Shown here piece after piece: positions 23,755-34,887 of a DNA stretch of 64,000 bases (its first letter is position 1; the number at the start of each line of letters is the position of its first letter). Origin of the DNA: Gadus chalcogrammus (taxonomy: Eukaryota > Chordata > Actinopteri > Gadiformes > Gadidae). The position numbers and the translations under genes were made by a program. The stretch spans positions 19,400,237-19,464,236 of the forward strand of contig NC_079415.1 in NCBI RefSeq assembly GCF_026213295.1. The letters run 5' to 3'. The notes below the pieces were generated by a model. It had not been told where the DNA came from. It ran no database searches and saw nothing but the letters and a program-made list of their open reading frames with translations.

Positions 23755-24603
23755 ATGGCCTTTCATTTATTGGACTGTGAGTACTGTTTAGATCGGATTT
23801 GCTTTCACAGGCCCACGGGACAGTGCACCACCCAGGGGTCCATTTTAGGCCCAGTCCTCTCCTGCCTATACATGCTCACTCTAGGTAATATAATCAGAAA
23901 GCATGACATCTCATTTCACTTTTATGCAGATGACTCGCATTTATACCCTCCTATCAGATCTGCAGACTCGCTCCAGACCCTCCTTGAATGCCTTGAGGAG
24001 GTAAAAGTTTGGATGGGAAGTAACTTCCTCCAAATTAACAATGACAAAACGGAAGTCATTATATTTGGCCCTTCCAAATCTAAAGTCCCTCGTGCGGCCA
24101 ACCTAGGTATTCTCTTTCCCCCTACGTCAAACCCCACGTCAGAAACCTGGGTGTCATCTTGACTCGAATTTTTGCTTTGACAAGCTAATTGCTGCTGTAG
24201 TCAAGAGCAGTTTTTACCAGCTCAGAGTCATTGCTAAGATGAAACCCAATTTATCATTTCACAATCTGGAAAAAGTAATAACACACTTTCATTACATCAC
24301 GGCTTGATTACTGCAACTCCCTTTAACTAGGACTCCTTCACTCACTCCTCTCTCGCCTTCAGCTGGTCCAGAACTCCACAGCAAGGCTGCTGACTGGATC
24401 AAGAAAGCGGGATCATATAACCCCCATCCTAGCATTTCCCCGCTGGTTGCCCATCCAGCACAGAATTCATTTTAAAACCCTACTTATGGTTTTTAAAGCC
24501 CTTAACCCCGCCCTACATTACAGAGCTCATCCATCACCACTCAGCTCCCAGGTCCCTTAGATCACGTAGCATGGGTCTCCTGCACGTTTCACGCACTAGA
24601 TTA
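23755..24603 (+). mobile_element. 3' fragment of a second LINE type
   Basis: Contains [15 protein letters not shown], the catalytic-like [21 protein letters not shown] and, after frameshifts, TARLLTGSRKRDHITPIL and RWLPIQHRIHFKTLL. It is related to the better-preserved minus-strand fragment at 30719 but differs from the Rex1-like copies. The 5' part is missing. Confidence 0.7.
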
Positions 24604-25112
24604 AGGCCCCGTCCACACAAAGCCGAAACGGGCGAAACCGTTCCGGTTTCGATCTATCCGGTTTCGGAGTATCTCCGTAAAGACGGAGTCAAGCGAAACC
24701 GGGTAGATCTGTAGAAACGCTGTAGTACACATGCCAGGCCCATAAGGGGCGCTGCTTCTGCTACAGAAATCCAGAAGAAAATGAAATAAGAAGAGGCGAG
24801 CATGCGCATAAAGGCTGCCCCCCGAACCACTAACAACACAAACATGAAAAAAAAAAATAATAATAATAATTAATAAAAAAATAATAATTATCATTTAAAT
24901 CCACAAACAACATATGTGTAATCCAGGGCATATAAAGACTGGGACCAGAAAATAATTATTTTCTCTCCATTGACACCCATTCATATTTTTCGATCTCATA
25001 GGTCCCATGAGCTCACACTTTTGATTTGACTGTTTTGAGTACACCATCCGGGTCCTTTCAGTACTTATTTTCGCCCGATCTGAATCGGAACGCCCTACAT
25101 ACTGAAACTCAA
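24604..25112. other. Possible MITE end and AT-rich tract
   Basis: The start, GGCCCCGTCCACACAAAGCC, looks like a terminal repeat of a fish DNA transposon. No partner end was found. An A/T-rich simple tract lies at 24848-24900. Confidence 0.3.
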
Positions 25113-25330
25113 GGCTTGATTCCCCCGGAGGCGTACGCGCCGCGGTATTTAGGCCTTGATCGCTTCCACTCTGAAGGCCTAAATACACCGGCGCCGCAGC
25201 GCAGCGGCGCGCATTTTACACGCGTCAAAAGCACGCCCCTAGCACCAACAGGAGGCGGCGCTACGGCCGCGCTGCAGTATAAAATCAGGAAGTCACCTGT
25301 CAATCAACCGCAGCAAAGAGACGGAACGCA

Positions 25331-25960
25331 ATGGGTGAGTAGCCTATTGTAGCCTAGTTTATTTATTTTCCATCTTTTTGGCTGAATAATTTGAAAAATG
25401 TATAATCTGCGCAGTGAAAGTATGTTTTCAAGCATCAGATCAACTTAGTTTGTAGGGCACTTTATCGTCATTTCTTATTTATTTTATATTTTGCAATTAT
25501 TCATCTACTGCATCAACAATCTCAATAACTGCAGGACCTTCTATTAAGCTTTTTTAGTATATAGTGCAGTCACCTTTTAAGGCCAATTGTTATTGTGTGT
25601 ATTTATTGTATTGAGCTCCTGGATGGCTTTATTGATCCCCATTGGGACCAATACAGTATCTATCTATCTATCCATCTATATAACCTTAACATAGCCACAC
25701 ATTTACATGTATGCAGCCAGTAGTTATCCATTTTAATTGAGCAAGCTCTTTTACATTTTATTGAGTTTTTTTTATTTCAACAGAACAAATAACTGTTGCC
25801 AGACAGAGGGGGGCTGCCCTTCTTCTCCTGCGCTGTAGGCGGGCAAAGAGAAGACGAAGGGTTTGGGTGCACCCCATCAATGAACGGAGACAAGAACAGG
25901 GGGTATGCCACAATCTGGTCCAGGAGCTCCGTGCAGATCCTGAGAGGCACGCCAATATTT
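25331..25960 (+). pseudogene. 5' exons of a Harbinger transposase, truncated
   Basis: A start codon at 25331 contributes ATG plus one base before a GTGAGT donor. An acceptor at about 25781 joins it in frame to an exon reading MEQITVARQRGAALL, then KRRRRVWVHPINERR and NLVQELRADPERHANI. The block RRRVWVHPI is the conserved N-terminal signature of this transposase group (compare RRRVWVHEI at 46560). The frame then degenerates and the catalytic domain is absent. Confidence 0.7.
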
Positions 25961-26007
25961 CAATTCGCCACTAAGTGTGCAATGGCAGAACCATATGGTG
26001 CAGCCTA

Positions 26008-26606
26008 TATGATGACCTATAATCTAGTTATTATCCCTCTCTGGTATACTCTTTTGCATATATATATATATACTTTTTTTTTATCCCTCGGGATAAATAC
26101 AGTGATGTTATTGCTGTGCTGGATTCAGTAGCCAGTGTATTTTATTTGAGTGCTCGAGACACTTAATGTTATTTTTCCTTAAATCCAGAGAGACAGTTAA
26201 TACATGATCTGATACCAGAGAGACAGTTAATACATGACAATGCATTTTTTAGCTTTGCCTGTGTTTTCGTTTACTTATCTATTTTATTGTATGAGAATGT
26301 TTCTATGTGAAGCACAAGTCTGCTTCATGCATGAAAAGTGCTATATAAATTAATTTGCCTTGCCTTAAATAAAAATATATATTACAAGTAATCTGGTTCC
26401 TACCTATATGGTGTGATTATATGTGACTTGATTTAGTCTATTTCCCATTATGGTTAATGGTTTGGGTACTTAGTCCACCATTGTTGATTTCTCACCTGAA
26501 GAGCCAATCTACAGAGCTATGGCTCGCCAGGCAATGTCCTTTTTGGTGTTGTCTTTATAATGAAGGGAACTTTGGTCATATAATTCGACATACTTTTCCA
26601 CCTCGA
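26008..26606. repeat. Segment Y, copy 1
   Basis: This 599-bp stretch recurs at 29077-29675 with few differences. It ends abruptly inside the antisense MADF exon, at CCTCGA. Confidence 0.85.
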
Positions 26607-26628
26607 CGACCAGTCTCTCATCGTCCAT
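26496..26628 (-). pseudogene. MADF first exon in element H, with nonsense codon
   Basis: Begins MDDERLVVEVEKYVELYD and continues YKDNTKKDIAWRAIAL. It ends at a GTGAG donor after 133 nt, phase 1, the same length as the MADF exon in family G. A TAG follows RAIAL. The duplicate copy in segment Y2 has GAG at that position, so the stop is a point mutation in this copy. MADF domains bind DNA and accompany Harbinger transposases. Confidence 0.75.
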
Positions 26629-26883
26629 TCTCTCAGAATAGTTTTCTCACAAACGAAAGAGGGCGGCATCCAGTGGTGAGGAGTAGATATAGAGATGCCT
26701 ACGGGACCCGGGATGTACAAACCAGCTTTTAAAAAGCGCCTTTTCAGGGGAGGCGACGCTAGGGAATAGAATATTGGCTCGAAGACTAGTTGGGCGGCGC
26801 GGCGCGGAACGCTGTGTGGGCTAGTACATCCGGAATAATGGGGGCAGAGTTTTTGACACACCTCTGCGGCGCCGGTGTATTTA

Positions 26884-27585
26884 CGCCTCGTGCCCACTAC
26901 CTCCGTCCGTTGACTGATCCCCATTGACTTTGAATGGGGACGGACGCGCAATGCATTGTGGATCCGTCTGTTCCGTTGGAGCCTTCGGCTCCGTCAAAAA
27001 GTTGAAAAATGTTCAACTTTTTCGGCAGCGACGGATCCGTCATCCAATCAGATCGCGTATGCAAATTTGAGCACTGTGACGCGACTTGGGCTCTGACGAT
27101 ACTGGAAAGCCAGAAAGCGGGTCATCTTTTGCATCACAACAAGCAGGAAGAAGCGGGAAGAACCCGGCGAAGCGATTTGATGGTGCAGTGGGCATGTAGG
27201 GTCAGGCCTAACCCTACATGCCCACTACCTCCGTCAGTCAACGGACGTGGGAAGGCGTGGCTGACTGATGGGGGAGTAGTCTTTGCAGAGGCATCCGTCA
27301 GCCAATCAAATCGCTTCGCCGGGTTCTTCCCGCTTCTTCCTGCTTGTTGCGATGCAAGATGACCCGCTTTCCCGCTTTCCAGTATCGTCAGAGCCCGAGT
27401 CGCGTCACAGTGCTTAAATTTGCATACGCGATCTGATTGGATGCCGAAAAAGTTGAACATTTTTCAACTTCTTGACGGAGCCGAAGGCTCCAACGGAACG
27501 GACGGATCCACAATGCATTGCGCGTCCGTCCCCATTCAAAGTCAATGGGGATCAGTCAACGGACGGAGGTAGTGGGCACGGGGCG
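26884..27585. mobile_element. Palindromic pair of family P MITEs
   Basis: Two copies of the 388-bp-type P element lie head to head, giving a 702-bp near-palindrome with a centre near 27215. The outer ends are CGCCTCGTGCCCACTAC and GTAGTGGGCACGGGGCG, flanked by TTA on both sides (26881-26883 and 27586-27588). A 3-bp TWA duplication is typical of Harbinger. A second P-like inner terminus (GTGGGCATGTAGGGT) is visible at the centre. Confidence 0.8.
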
Positions 27586-27902
27586 TTAATCAATGAGACC
27601 ATTTCCACCGGGCGCGCCGCGGAACGTTTCAGCAGCGTCCCAGGAGCGGCGTGCCGCGCCGCGGCGCTATCTTTCCGTCGCACTTCTAATTTTCCCACTA
27701 GCCGCTGCTAACCGCGTCAATTTCAACAGAGCAGATCGAGCAGGGCAGGAAGTGAAAAAGTAAAAGCCATAGAGCATCCGGTCAATTTTCAAAATAAAAC
27801 ACAATACTCAGCTCATGTAACTTCACATCAACATTATTACGTCATGATTGGTGGCACCAGGTCAGCAGTCAATCAATCAAAGGGTCTCAGAGGGTCGGCA
27901 AC

Positions 27903-28035
27903 ATGGACGACGAGAGATTCATTGTCGAAGTTCAGCAACATGAAGTCATTTATGTACCAAATCATCCTTTTTATAAGGAAAATGTCAGAAAGGACAAAGC
28001 GTGGCATTTAATTGCAATAGTTTTGGGAGTGGAAG
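27903..28035 (+). CDS. Intact MADF-type first exon in family G, copy 1
   Basis: Starts MDDERFIVEVQQHEVIYV and continues HPFYKENVRKDKAWHLIA, with a GTGAGT donor after 133 nt (phase 1). The ATG...HPFY...KDKAW pattern is the start of a MADF domain. No downstream exon was found in the element, so it is a stranded first exon. If its promoter fires it could splice to any downstream acceptor. Confidence 0.6.
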
Positions 28036-28197
28036 GTGAGTACATTAGGTTTAGGATTATCGCGTGATCTCGCGTGAATACGGCTGGCTCGCAAGGCAGC
28101 GCTACGCTGCCGTTACGCGCCCAGTAGGAATGGACGCAGGGCAGAGGACGCACCCGTTCCGCGGTGCGTACGCGTCCGGTGGAATCCCGGTGTTAGG

Positions 28198-28408
28198 CTA
28201 GTAAGTACGGATAGTATGGATATTGGAACACGGCACAGTCTCACAAACTATCTGTTTTTCCGGTTTTATGTCATAGCCTACGAACTTCTGAGGGGCGTTC
28301 CCTGAACACTCTTATTTCGGAAGAAGGGAAGGTTTACGTAAAGACACGTGAGAGTTTCTGAACCTCCGATCTGTTTTGAAGGGGGCAACAGTAGGGCTCT
28401 CAAGTTTT
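28198..28408. other. Unassigned spacer
   Basis: No gene or complete repeat was recognised. A possible hAT-like end (TAGGGCTCTCAA) starts near 28392, and a matching inverted TTGAGAGCCCTA lies near 32231, without a convincing duplication. Confidence 0.3.
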
Positions 28409-29078
28409 GAACTGAGTTCAGAGTGAGATTTTAGCCGGTGGGGGGGGGGGGGGGGGATATTAACATGTGACTGCATACAAATGTGTCCACAGACATGGTG
28501 ACTAATGTATGATAGTAAGCATTAATGGCCCTTAACACTAATATTCAGAAACAACACTCCCTCAAAAGGCTATTGTTTTAAGCAACACCAATAGAGGAAT
28601 ATACTTTCCCCTGAACTTTTAAATGTTGCAAACCTGCAAAAACATAAGTATATATTAATGTGTCATTCGGTCCAATGCTTAATATATCTGTGGCATTCAG
28701 TAGATGCTGTGGTAAAGTGTGTAAAGTATGACCAAGTGTTTCTTTCTTTTCAATAGATAGAACTTTATCAATCCCCTGTAGGAGAAATTTGTTAATGTTT
28801 GTCCCTATAAAACAATTATGGTAAAAAAAAAAATGCAAAACATGACGGTAACTCAGTAAGTCAAACCGTCCAATCTGAAGGCTCTACTTAACCACTCCCC
28901 CTTTCTCACTTCCACCAATGCAAAGCAAACAGAACTGAGTAGGGGAGGGCGTAGCCTAATTATGCTGCTATCCATTTGGATTTACGAAGTGGTAAAGTCG
29001 CAAATCTCCCTGCTTTCTTGCGGCATTTCACTGAGGCACGCCCCCTTTTGGTCGTAGTATCTCGTCGCTTTCAAAGTA
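28409..29078. repeat. Segment X, copy 1
   Basis: About 670 bp are repeated at 29674-30341. It includes a long G run at 28440-28456. The two copies flank segment Y2. Confidence 0.9.
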
Positions 29079-29675
29079 TGATGACCTATAATCTAGTTAT
29101 TATCCCTCTCTGGTATACTCTTTTACATATATATATATATACTTTTTTTTTATCCCTCGGGATAAATACAGTGATGTTATTGCTGTGCTGGATTCAGTAG
29201 CCAGTGTATTTTATTTGAGTGCTCGAGACACTTAATGTTATTTTTCCTTAAATCCAGAGAGACAGTTAATACATGATCTGATACCAGAGAGACAGTTAAT
29301 ACATGACAATGCATTTTTGAGCTTTGCCTGTGTTTTCGTTTACTTATCTATTTTATTGTATGAGAATGTTTCTATGTGAAGCACAAGTCTGCTTCATGCA
29401 TGAAAAGTGCTATATAAATGAATTTGCCTTGCCTTAAATAAAAATATATATTACAAGTAATCTGGTTCCTACCTACATGGTGTGATTATATGTGACTTGA
29501 TTTAGTCTATTTCCCATTATGGTTAATGGTTTGGGTACTTAGTCCACCATTGTTGATTTCTCACCTGAAGATCCAATCTCCAGAGCTATGGCTCGCCAGG
29601 CAATGTCCTTTTTGGTGTTGTCTTTATAATGAAGGGAACTTTGGTCATATAATTCAACATACTTTTCCACCTCGA
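29077..29675. repeat. Segment Y, copy 2, between the two X copies
   Basis: Matches 26008-26606. The antisense MADF exon in it lacks its start codon because the copy ends at CCTCGA. It has the sense codon GAG where copy 1 has TAG. The junction to X shares two or three bases, which suggests a microhomology-based join. Confidence 0.88.
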
Positions 29676-30341
29676 ACTGAGTTCAGAGTGAGATTTTAGC
29701 GGGGGGGGGGGGGGGGGGGATATTAACATGTGACTGCATACAAATGTGTCCACAGACATGGTGACTAATGTATGATAGTAAGCATTAATGGCCCTTAACA
29801 CTAATATTCAGAAACAACACTCCCTCAAAAGGCTATTGTTTTAAGCAACACCAATAGAGGAATATACTTTCCCCTGAACTTTTAAATGTTGCAAACCTGC
29901 AAAAACATAAGTATATATTAATGTGTCATTCGGTCCAATGCTTAATATATCTGTGGCATTCAGTAGATGCTGTGGTAAAGTGTGTAAAGTATGACCAAGT
30001 GTTTCTTTCTTTTCAATAGATAGAACTTTATCAATCCCCTGTAGGAGAAATTTGTTAATGTTTGTCCCTATAAAACAATTATGGTAAAAAAAAAAATGCA
30101 AAACATGACGGTAACTAAGTAAGTCAAACCGTCCAATCTGAAGGCTCTACTTAACCACTCCCCCTTTCTCACTTCCACCAATGCAAAGCAAACAGAACTG
30201 AGTAGGGGAGGGCGTAGCCTAATTATGCTGCTATCCATTTGGATTTACGAAGTGGTAAAGTCGCAAATCTCCCTGCTTTCTTGCGGCATTTCACTGAGGC
30301 ACGCCCCCTTTTGGTCGTAGTATCTCGTCGCTTTCAAAGTA
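29674..30341. repeat. Segment X, copy 2
   Basis: Nearly identical to 28409-29078, differing mainly in G-run length. The order X-Y-X implies a tandem duplication of a 1.26-kb X+Y unit. Confidence 0.9.
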
Positions 30342-30597
30342 GAGCGAGGAGAGCTGTACAACTCGCAAAGAAGATGGCTGCGCCCATAGTTAATGGGGGA
30401 TGAGATGTATTTTCTTTCTATTTGTACCACGTTGGTGGTTTTAATGTCGTTTTTAAAACCTCTTACACACTTGATTTCATTGCTGCTTTAATCCGGTCAC
30501 CAATATATGCATTGCACGGTCTTGCTTTGCATGCAATTCAATGTAAATTTTTGTTTTGAAGCTGGTTTGCCAAAGAGGCTATGTTGGTAATGATGAC
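30342..30597. other. Unassigned spacer
   Basis: AT-rich sequence between segment X2 and the LINE 3' end. Nothing was recognised. Confidence 0.4.
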
Positions 30598-31768
30598 TAA
30601 TAATAATAATAATAATAATACATTTTATTTATAATGCACTTTATATTCAAGAATCTCAAAGTGCTTCAGAGAAAAAAATACCAAAAAACTATTAAAAAGG
30701 GGGATCCTCAAAGAAAGTTTAGCTAAATGCTCTTTTAAAGAGATGGGTTTTGAGGTTCCGTTTAAAAAGAGCTGTAGTCTGTGGAGCCCTCAGGTGGTCA
30801 GGGAGGGCGTTCCATAGTCTAGGGGCAGCAGCAGAAAAGGCCCGATCACCCATGGTGCACAGCTTCGTATGTCGGGTTTGGAGGGTGTGAGTGGATCCTG
30901 AACGGAGTGTACGTGAGTTTGTCGGGGGGGTGAGGAGTTCCTGAAGGTAGAGGGGGGCAAGTCCGTGAAGGCACTGGTGGGTGAGGAGGGAGACCTTGTA
31001 CTCAATTCTGAGTGAGACAGGGAGCCAGTGCAGTGATTTCAGGATGGGGGTGATGTGGTCATGCTTGCGCACCCTCATCAGGACCCTGGCAGCACTGTTT
31101 TGAATGTATTGGAGCCTCTGGATGCTCTTGCCAGGGATCCCAATGAGGAGTGCATTGCAGTAGTCCAACCTGGAGGAGACAAAGGCATGGACGAGCTTCT
31201 CTGCATCAGCCAGGGTGAGTGATTGGCGGAGTTTGGCGATGTTCCTGAGGTGGTATAAAGCTGTCTTACAGAGGTGTTTGATGTGGGTGTCAAAATTAAG
31301 TTGTGGGTCCATTTTAACACCGAGGTTGGTGACGGATGTGGAAAGGGGGATGTTTTTGCCAGAGAAGGTGATATTGGTGATGGTGGGGGAGCGGAGCTGA
31401 TGTGGCGTGCCAACAAGGATGGCTTCCGTTTTATGGCTGTTAAGTTGTAGGATGTTGAGCTTCATCCACGCCTCTATCTCCTCCAGGCAGGTGGTCAGTG
31501 TGGATGTTGGCAGAGGGGCAGAAGAAGTGGGGGTTGTCCTGATGTAGAGCTGTGTATCATCAGCATAGCAGTGGTAAGACAAGCCATGCCTGCTAATGAC
31601 ACTACCCAGGGGGAGCATGTACAGTGAGAACAGTGTGGGGCCCAACACCGAGCCCTGGGGGACACCGCAGGTGACGTTGTTGGTGTGTGATTTTGCTTTG
31701 CCCAGGGCAACGTGCTCAGTTCTGTCAGTGAGGTACGAGGTGAACCAGTTCTTTAGCAGACTAGCATG
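30598..31768 (-). mobile_element. 5'-truncated LINE with open reverse-transcriptase frame
   Basis: It ends at the low-coordinate side with an AAT repeat and a 3' UTR containing TTTATTTATAATGCAC. Its frame runs from about 31768 to 30719. The type differs from the Rex1-like LINEs of the window and is related to the fragment at 23755. Confidence 0.8.
30719..31768 (-). CDS. LINE reverse transcriptase C-terminal part, uninterrupted
   Basis: About 350 codons are open to a natural stop. Motifs in order are [20 protein letters not shown], catalytic [63 protein letters not shown] and [13 protein letters not shown], ending HLFKRAFS. The first Met of the long frame (31648) is internal to the domain. 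The true start was lost by 5' truncation near 31768, where homology to the domain stops. The lack of lesions suggests a recent insertion. Confidence 0.82.
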   Translation of the reverse strand, partial: HASLLKNWFTSYLTDRTEHVALGKAKSHTNNVTCGVPQGSVLGPTLFSLYMLPLGSVISRHGLSYHCYADDTQLYIRTTPTSSAPLPTSTLTTCLEEIEAWMKLNILQLNSHKTEAILVGTPHQLRSPTITNITFSGKNIPLSTSVTNLGVKMDPQLNFDTHIKHLCKTALYHLRNIAKLRQSLTLADAEKLVHAFVSSRLDYCNALLIGIPGKSIQRLQYIQNSAARVLMRVRKHDHITPILKSLHWLPVSLRIEYKVSLLTHQCLHGLAPLYLQELLTPPTNSRTLRSGSTHTLQTRHTKLCTMGDRAFSAAAPRLWNALPDHLRAPQTTALFKRNLKTHLFKRAFS

Positions 31769-32332
31769 CTACTACTCTCCCTCGTGGCTCGACAGAAACA
31801 CAAATGGCAAACTGGAAGGCTGGAGCAAGGGAAATACGTCACGTTCTCGCTGAAGCTGGTCGTTCGTACCAGCGTACCATCCAAATGGATAGCAGCATAA
31901 GTTTGTGAACGACCCAGGGAAACGCAACGCAAATTCAATGTCAACATGTATGAGGCTATAATAAAATACCCTACGATTTTTAAATTCCGCCACATATTTT
32001 TTGGAGTGTCTCCAAAAGGGGGCATGTCCGGCCAAAAGAGGAAGTCTGGTTACCCTACGTACGGGAATCCCATTTGATTCGTACCTGTTCCACTTTTAAA
32101 TAGCGGCCGAAATTGGTGGGCGCTATCCTGGTCATTTTTCTCTGCGTGAGAAATACGAAGTGTGGCGTGTGAGCGTGTGAATGGGTTGAATTGCGTGTGT
32201 CTCACGCCGAATGCGTGAGAGTTGAGAGCCCTATACTCTCAGAATTCCGAAAGGGGGCGTGCCTTTGTGAAATGCCGCAAGATATTTCCCCACTTGCAAC
32301 TCGGAAGGCTGGTGTCGGAGGCATCTGTTCTG
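31769..32332. other. Unassigned sequence with a duplicated block
   Basis: A stretch of about 65 bp at 31838-31905 (around GTCACGTTCTCGCTGAAGC and CCATCCAAATGG) recurs inverted at about 35125-35195. No gene was recognised. Confidence 0.4.
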
Positions 32333-32335
32333 TAA

Positions 32336-32853
32336 AGGCCGATTTAGGGTCGTTTTAGACGCAGAGACGTAAGCACGTAATTTACGCAAGGGACTTGTTT
32401 TAGACAAGTTTTGATTTACGGTTCCTTTGAGGTTCCTTAAGGATTGCGCGTGTTGCAAGGGGATTCTCTGCCAGAACAGTAGGGGGAGCAACAAACTAAT
32501 CTGTGGGCGTGGAAGTGGAAATCGCTGGCTTGTTTATATTTATAATTATCATAATTCGTTCTTGTGTTTTCTTCTTCTCCTTCTTCAAAATTCTTCATTC
32601 GCTTCTGTCACGGCCTTTTAAAAATGGCGCTATTATGCTGTAAAACCGGAAATGTGAGACTCCTGAAAGGATGTGGTTAGCTGGCCAATCACAGTCTTTG
32701 CGAGCTGCGTAGGGCCGTAGTGTTTTAGTCGCATAGTCAGGAATTCTGGGCGACGCACTTAAGCACGTAAGGGGGGATATTTTACCGCGCAAGGGGGGGT
32801 TATGTATCTTACGTGCTTACGCGTTAAGTCTAAAACAGAGCATATATCGGCCT
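32336..32853. mobile_element. Harbinger-type MITE, family Q
   Basis: The ends AGGCCGATTTAGGG and ATATATCGGCCT are inverted repeats, extending through GTTTTAGAC blocks and ACGTAAGCACG words. TAA flanks both sides (32333-32335 and 32854-32856). There is no coding capacity. A relative lies at 52244-52884. Confidence 0.82.
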
Positions 32854-32856
32854 TAA

Positions 32857-33513
32857 CACCGGGATTCCACCGGACGCGTACGCGCCGCGGAACGGCTGCG
32901 TCCTCTGCCCTGCGTCCATTCCTACCGGGCGCGTAACGGCAGCGTAGCGCTGCCTTGCGAGCCAGCCGTATTCACGCGAGATCACGAGATCACGCGATAA
33001 TCCTAAACCTAATGTACTCACCTTCCACTCCCAAAACTATGGCAATTAAATGCCACGCTTTGTCCTTCCTGACATTTTCCTTATAAAAGGATGATTTGGT
33101 ACATAAATGACTTCATGTTGCTGAACTTCGGCAATGAGTCTCTCGTCGTCCATGTTGCCGACCCTCTGAGACCCTTTGATTGATTGACTGCTGACCTGGT
33201 GCCACCGGTCATGACGTAATAATGTTGATGTGAAGTTACATGAGCTGAGTATTGTGTTTTATTTTGAAAATTGACCGGATGCTCTATGGCTTTCGACCTG
33301 CTCTGTCGAAATTGACGCGGTTTAGCAGCGGCTCGCGGCAAAAATAGAATTGGACGGAAAGATAGCGCCGCGGCGCGGCACGCCGCTCATGGGACGCTGC
33401 TGAAACGTTCCGCGGCGCGCCCGGTGGAAATGGTCCCATTGATTAGAGTGGAAGCGATCAGCAGCGGTGACCGAGGCGCAGCCTTCCCGCGGCGCGTACG
33501 CCTCCGGTGGAAT
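32857..33513 (-). mobile_element. Harbinger-like family G, copy 2
   Basis: Runs from CACCGGGATTCCACCGGACG to GTACGCCTCCGGTGGAAT. It abuts the Q element. It carries the MADF first exon at 33153-33022, where one T of a five-T run is lost, so that exon is frameshifted. Confidence 0.75.
33022..33153 (-). pseudogene. MADF first exon, frameshifted copy
   Basis: Homologous to the exon at 27903 but 132 nt instead of 133. A single-base deletion in the run encoding HPFY shifts the frame. The donor GTGAGT is kept. Confidence 0.7.
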
Positions 33514-34169
33514 AAAGGCCGATCCATACCTCCGGATCCGGACGAAATTCGTCTGTCGCCCCAAACGTTGCCCCCGGAGCTACCCTTCATACCTCCGTCT
33601 GGTTTCAGCGTTGTTATGGATGTTACGCAATAAATCCTTTAGAGGGCAGTGACTGTCGTTTCACAAATTAACGGCATCTACAATCGCAAACATGACATCT
33701 GTAGCGATGATTTTGCTTTGCGTCATCCGAAATCTGCAAAAAAAAGTGCAAAAAGTGTGCGGTGGCATGTGACACCCCTCACCAACCCACAGATTATCTC
33801 CTCAAAATGTTGTTAAATGACCAGTTGCAACTCATTGCCAAAGCAGGGGAACAATAACAATAAACAATAAAATAAAAATGTCAGGTATATAGTATAATAT
33901 AAGTACAAAACGTCAAATACTATATATATATATATCTATATATATATAATATACATATCAGATATTATACGACTCTATCTATTTTCGCGAATGGTCTGAC
34001 TTTTGACTCTATACTGCCGCCTCGATTTCCGGTGGCATTGCTCCAGTTCTCCCAGAGCACACCGGATTCGTAAGCTCAGAGGCGACGGACCCATTTACGG
34101 ACGAAACACCTCCGGGACCGGACGAAACTGTCCGTATCCGTATTTACCGTAGGGTGTGAATGGGCCTTA
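33514..34169. other. Unassigned spacer with TA microsatellite
   Basis: A TA-rich microsatellite lies at about 33920-33955. The block 34060-34165 has paired CGGACGAAAC and GTCCGTATCCG words and may be the end of another MITE. No gene was seen. Confidence 0.4.
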
Positions 34170-34887
34170 CACCGGGATTCCACTGGACGCGTACGCGCCG
34201 CAGAACGGCTGCGCCGCGGAACGGCTGCGTCCTCTGCCCTGCGTCCATTCCTACCGGGCGCGTAACGGCAGCGTAGCGCTGCTTTGCGAGCGAGCCGTAT
34301 TCACGCGAGATCGCGAGATCACGAGATCACGCGATAATCCTAAACCTAATGTACTCACCTTCCACTCCCAAAACTATTGCAATTAAATGCCACGCTTTGT
34401 CCTTTCTGACATTTTCCTTATAAAAAGGATGATTTGGTACATAAATGACTTCATGTTGCTGAACTTCGACAATGAGTCTCTCGTCGTCCATGTTGCCGAC
34501 CCTCTGAGACGCTTTGATTGATTGACTGCTGACCTGGTGCCACCGGTCATGACGTAATAATGTTGATGTGAAGTTACATGAGCTGAGTATTGTGTTTTAT
34601 TTTGAAAATTGACCGGATGCTCTATGCTCTATGCTCTTTTACTTTTCACTTCCTGCCCGGCTCGACCTGCTATGTCGAAATTGACACGATTTAGCAGCGG
34701 CTCGCGGCAAAAATAGAATTGGACGGAAAGATAGCGCCGCGGAGCGGCACGCCGCTCCTGGGACGCTGCTGAAACGTTCCGCGGCGCCCGGTGGAAATGG
34801 TCGCATTGATTAGAGTGGAAGCGATCAGCAGCGGTGACCGCGGCGCAGCCGTGCCGTGGCGCGTACGCCTCCGGTGGAATCCAGCCT
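34170..34887 (-). mobile_element. Harbinger-like family G, copy 3
   Basis: Runs from CACCGGGATTCCACTGGACG to GTACGCCTCCGGTGGAATCC, preceded by TTA. It has a short duplicated CGGAACGGCTGCG block near its left end. The MADF exon it carries is intact. Confidence 0.75.
34359..34491 (-). CDS. Intact MADF-type first exon in family G, copy 3
   Basis: 133 nt, phase 1, with GTGAGT donor and a start matching MDDERLIVEVQQHEVIYV. The same exon is intact in two of the three G copies. No further exon of the gene is in the element. Confidence 0.6.

Larger units (their letters stand above)
25177..26883. mobile_element. Harbinger element H nested in G
   Basis: The inward-facing ends TAAATACACCGGCGCCGC and GCGGCGCCGGTGTATTTA are inverted repeats. 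The interior holds the start of a Harbinger transposase gene on the plus strand and a MADF first exon on the minus strand. Such gene pairs are the hallmark of autonomous PIF/Harbinger elements. Catalytic exons are missing, so it is a deletion derivative. Confidence 0.7.
25113..28197 (+). mobile_element. Harbinger-like family G, copy 1 (interrupted)
   Basis: The left part (GGAGGCGTACGCGCCGCGG, then GCTTCCACTCT) and the right part from about 27588 (TTTCCACCGGGCGCGCCGCG to the end near 28195) match two other copies at 32857 and 34170 in reverse orientation. The match stops at 25176 and resumes at 27588, so about 2.4 kb was inserted into this copy. The right half carries a MADF-type first exon. 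Confidence 0.7.

Noticed and set aside
26009..26131. Small hydrophobic peptide repeated at 29078-29200
   Set aside because: It is encoded across a TA microsatellite within segment Y. The repetition reflects the DNA duplication.
28578..28838. 86-codon minus-strand frame repeated at 29841-30101
   Set aside because: It is identical only because segment X is duplicated. It has no domain and an AT-rich, non-coding character.
28392..32236. hAT element with TAGGGCTCTCAA ends spanning segments X, Y and a LINE
   Set aside because: The ends are inverted, but no 8-bp duplication could be found and the interior is a mixture of unrelated pieces.
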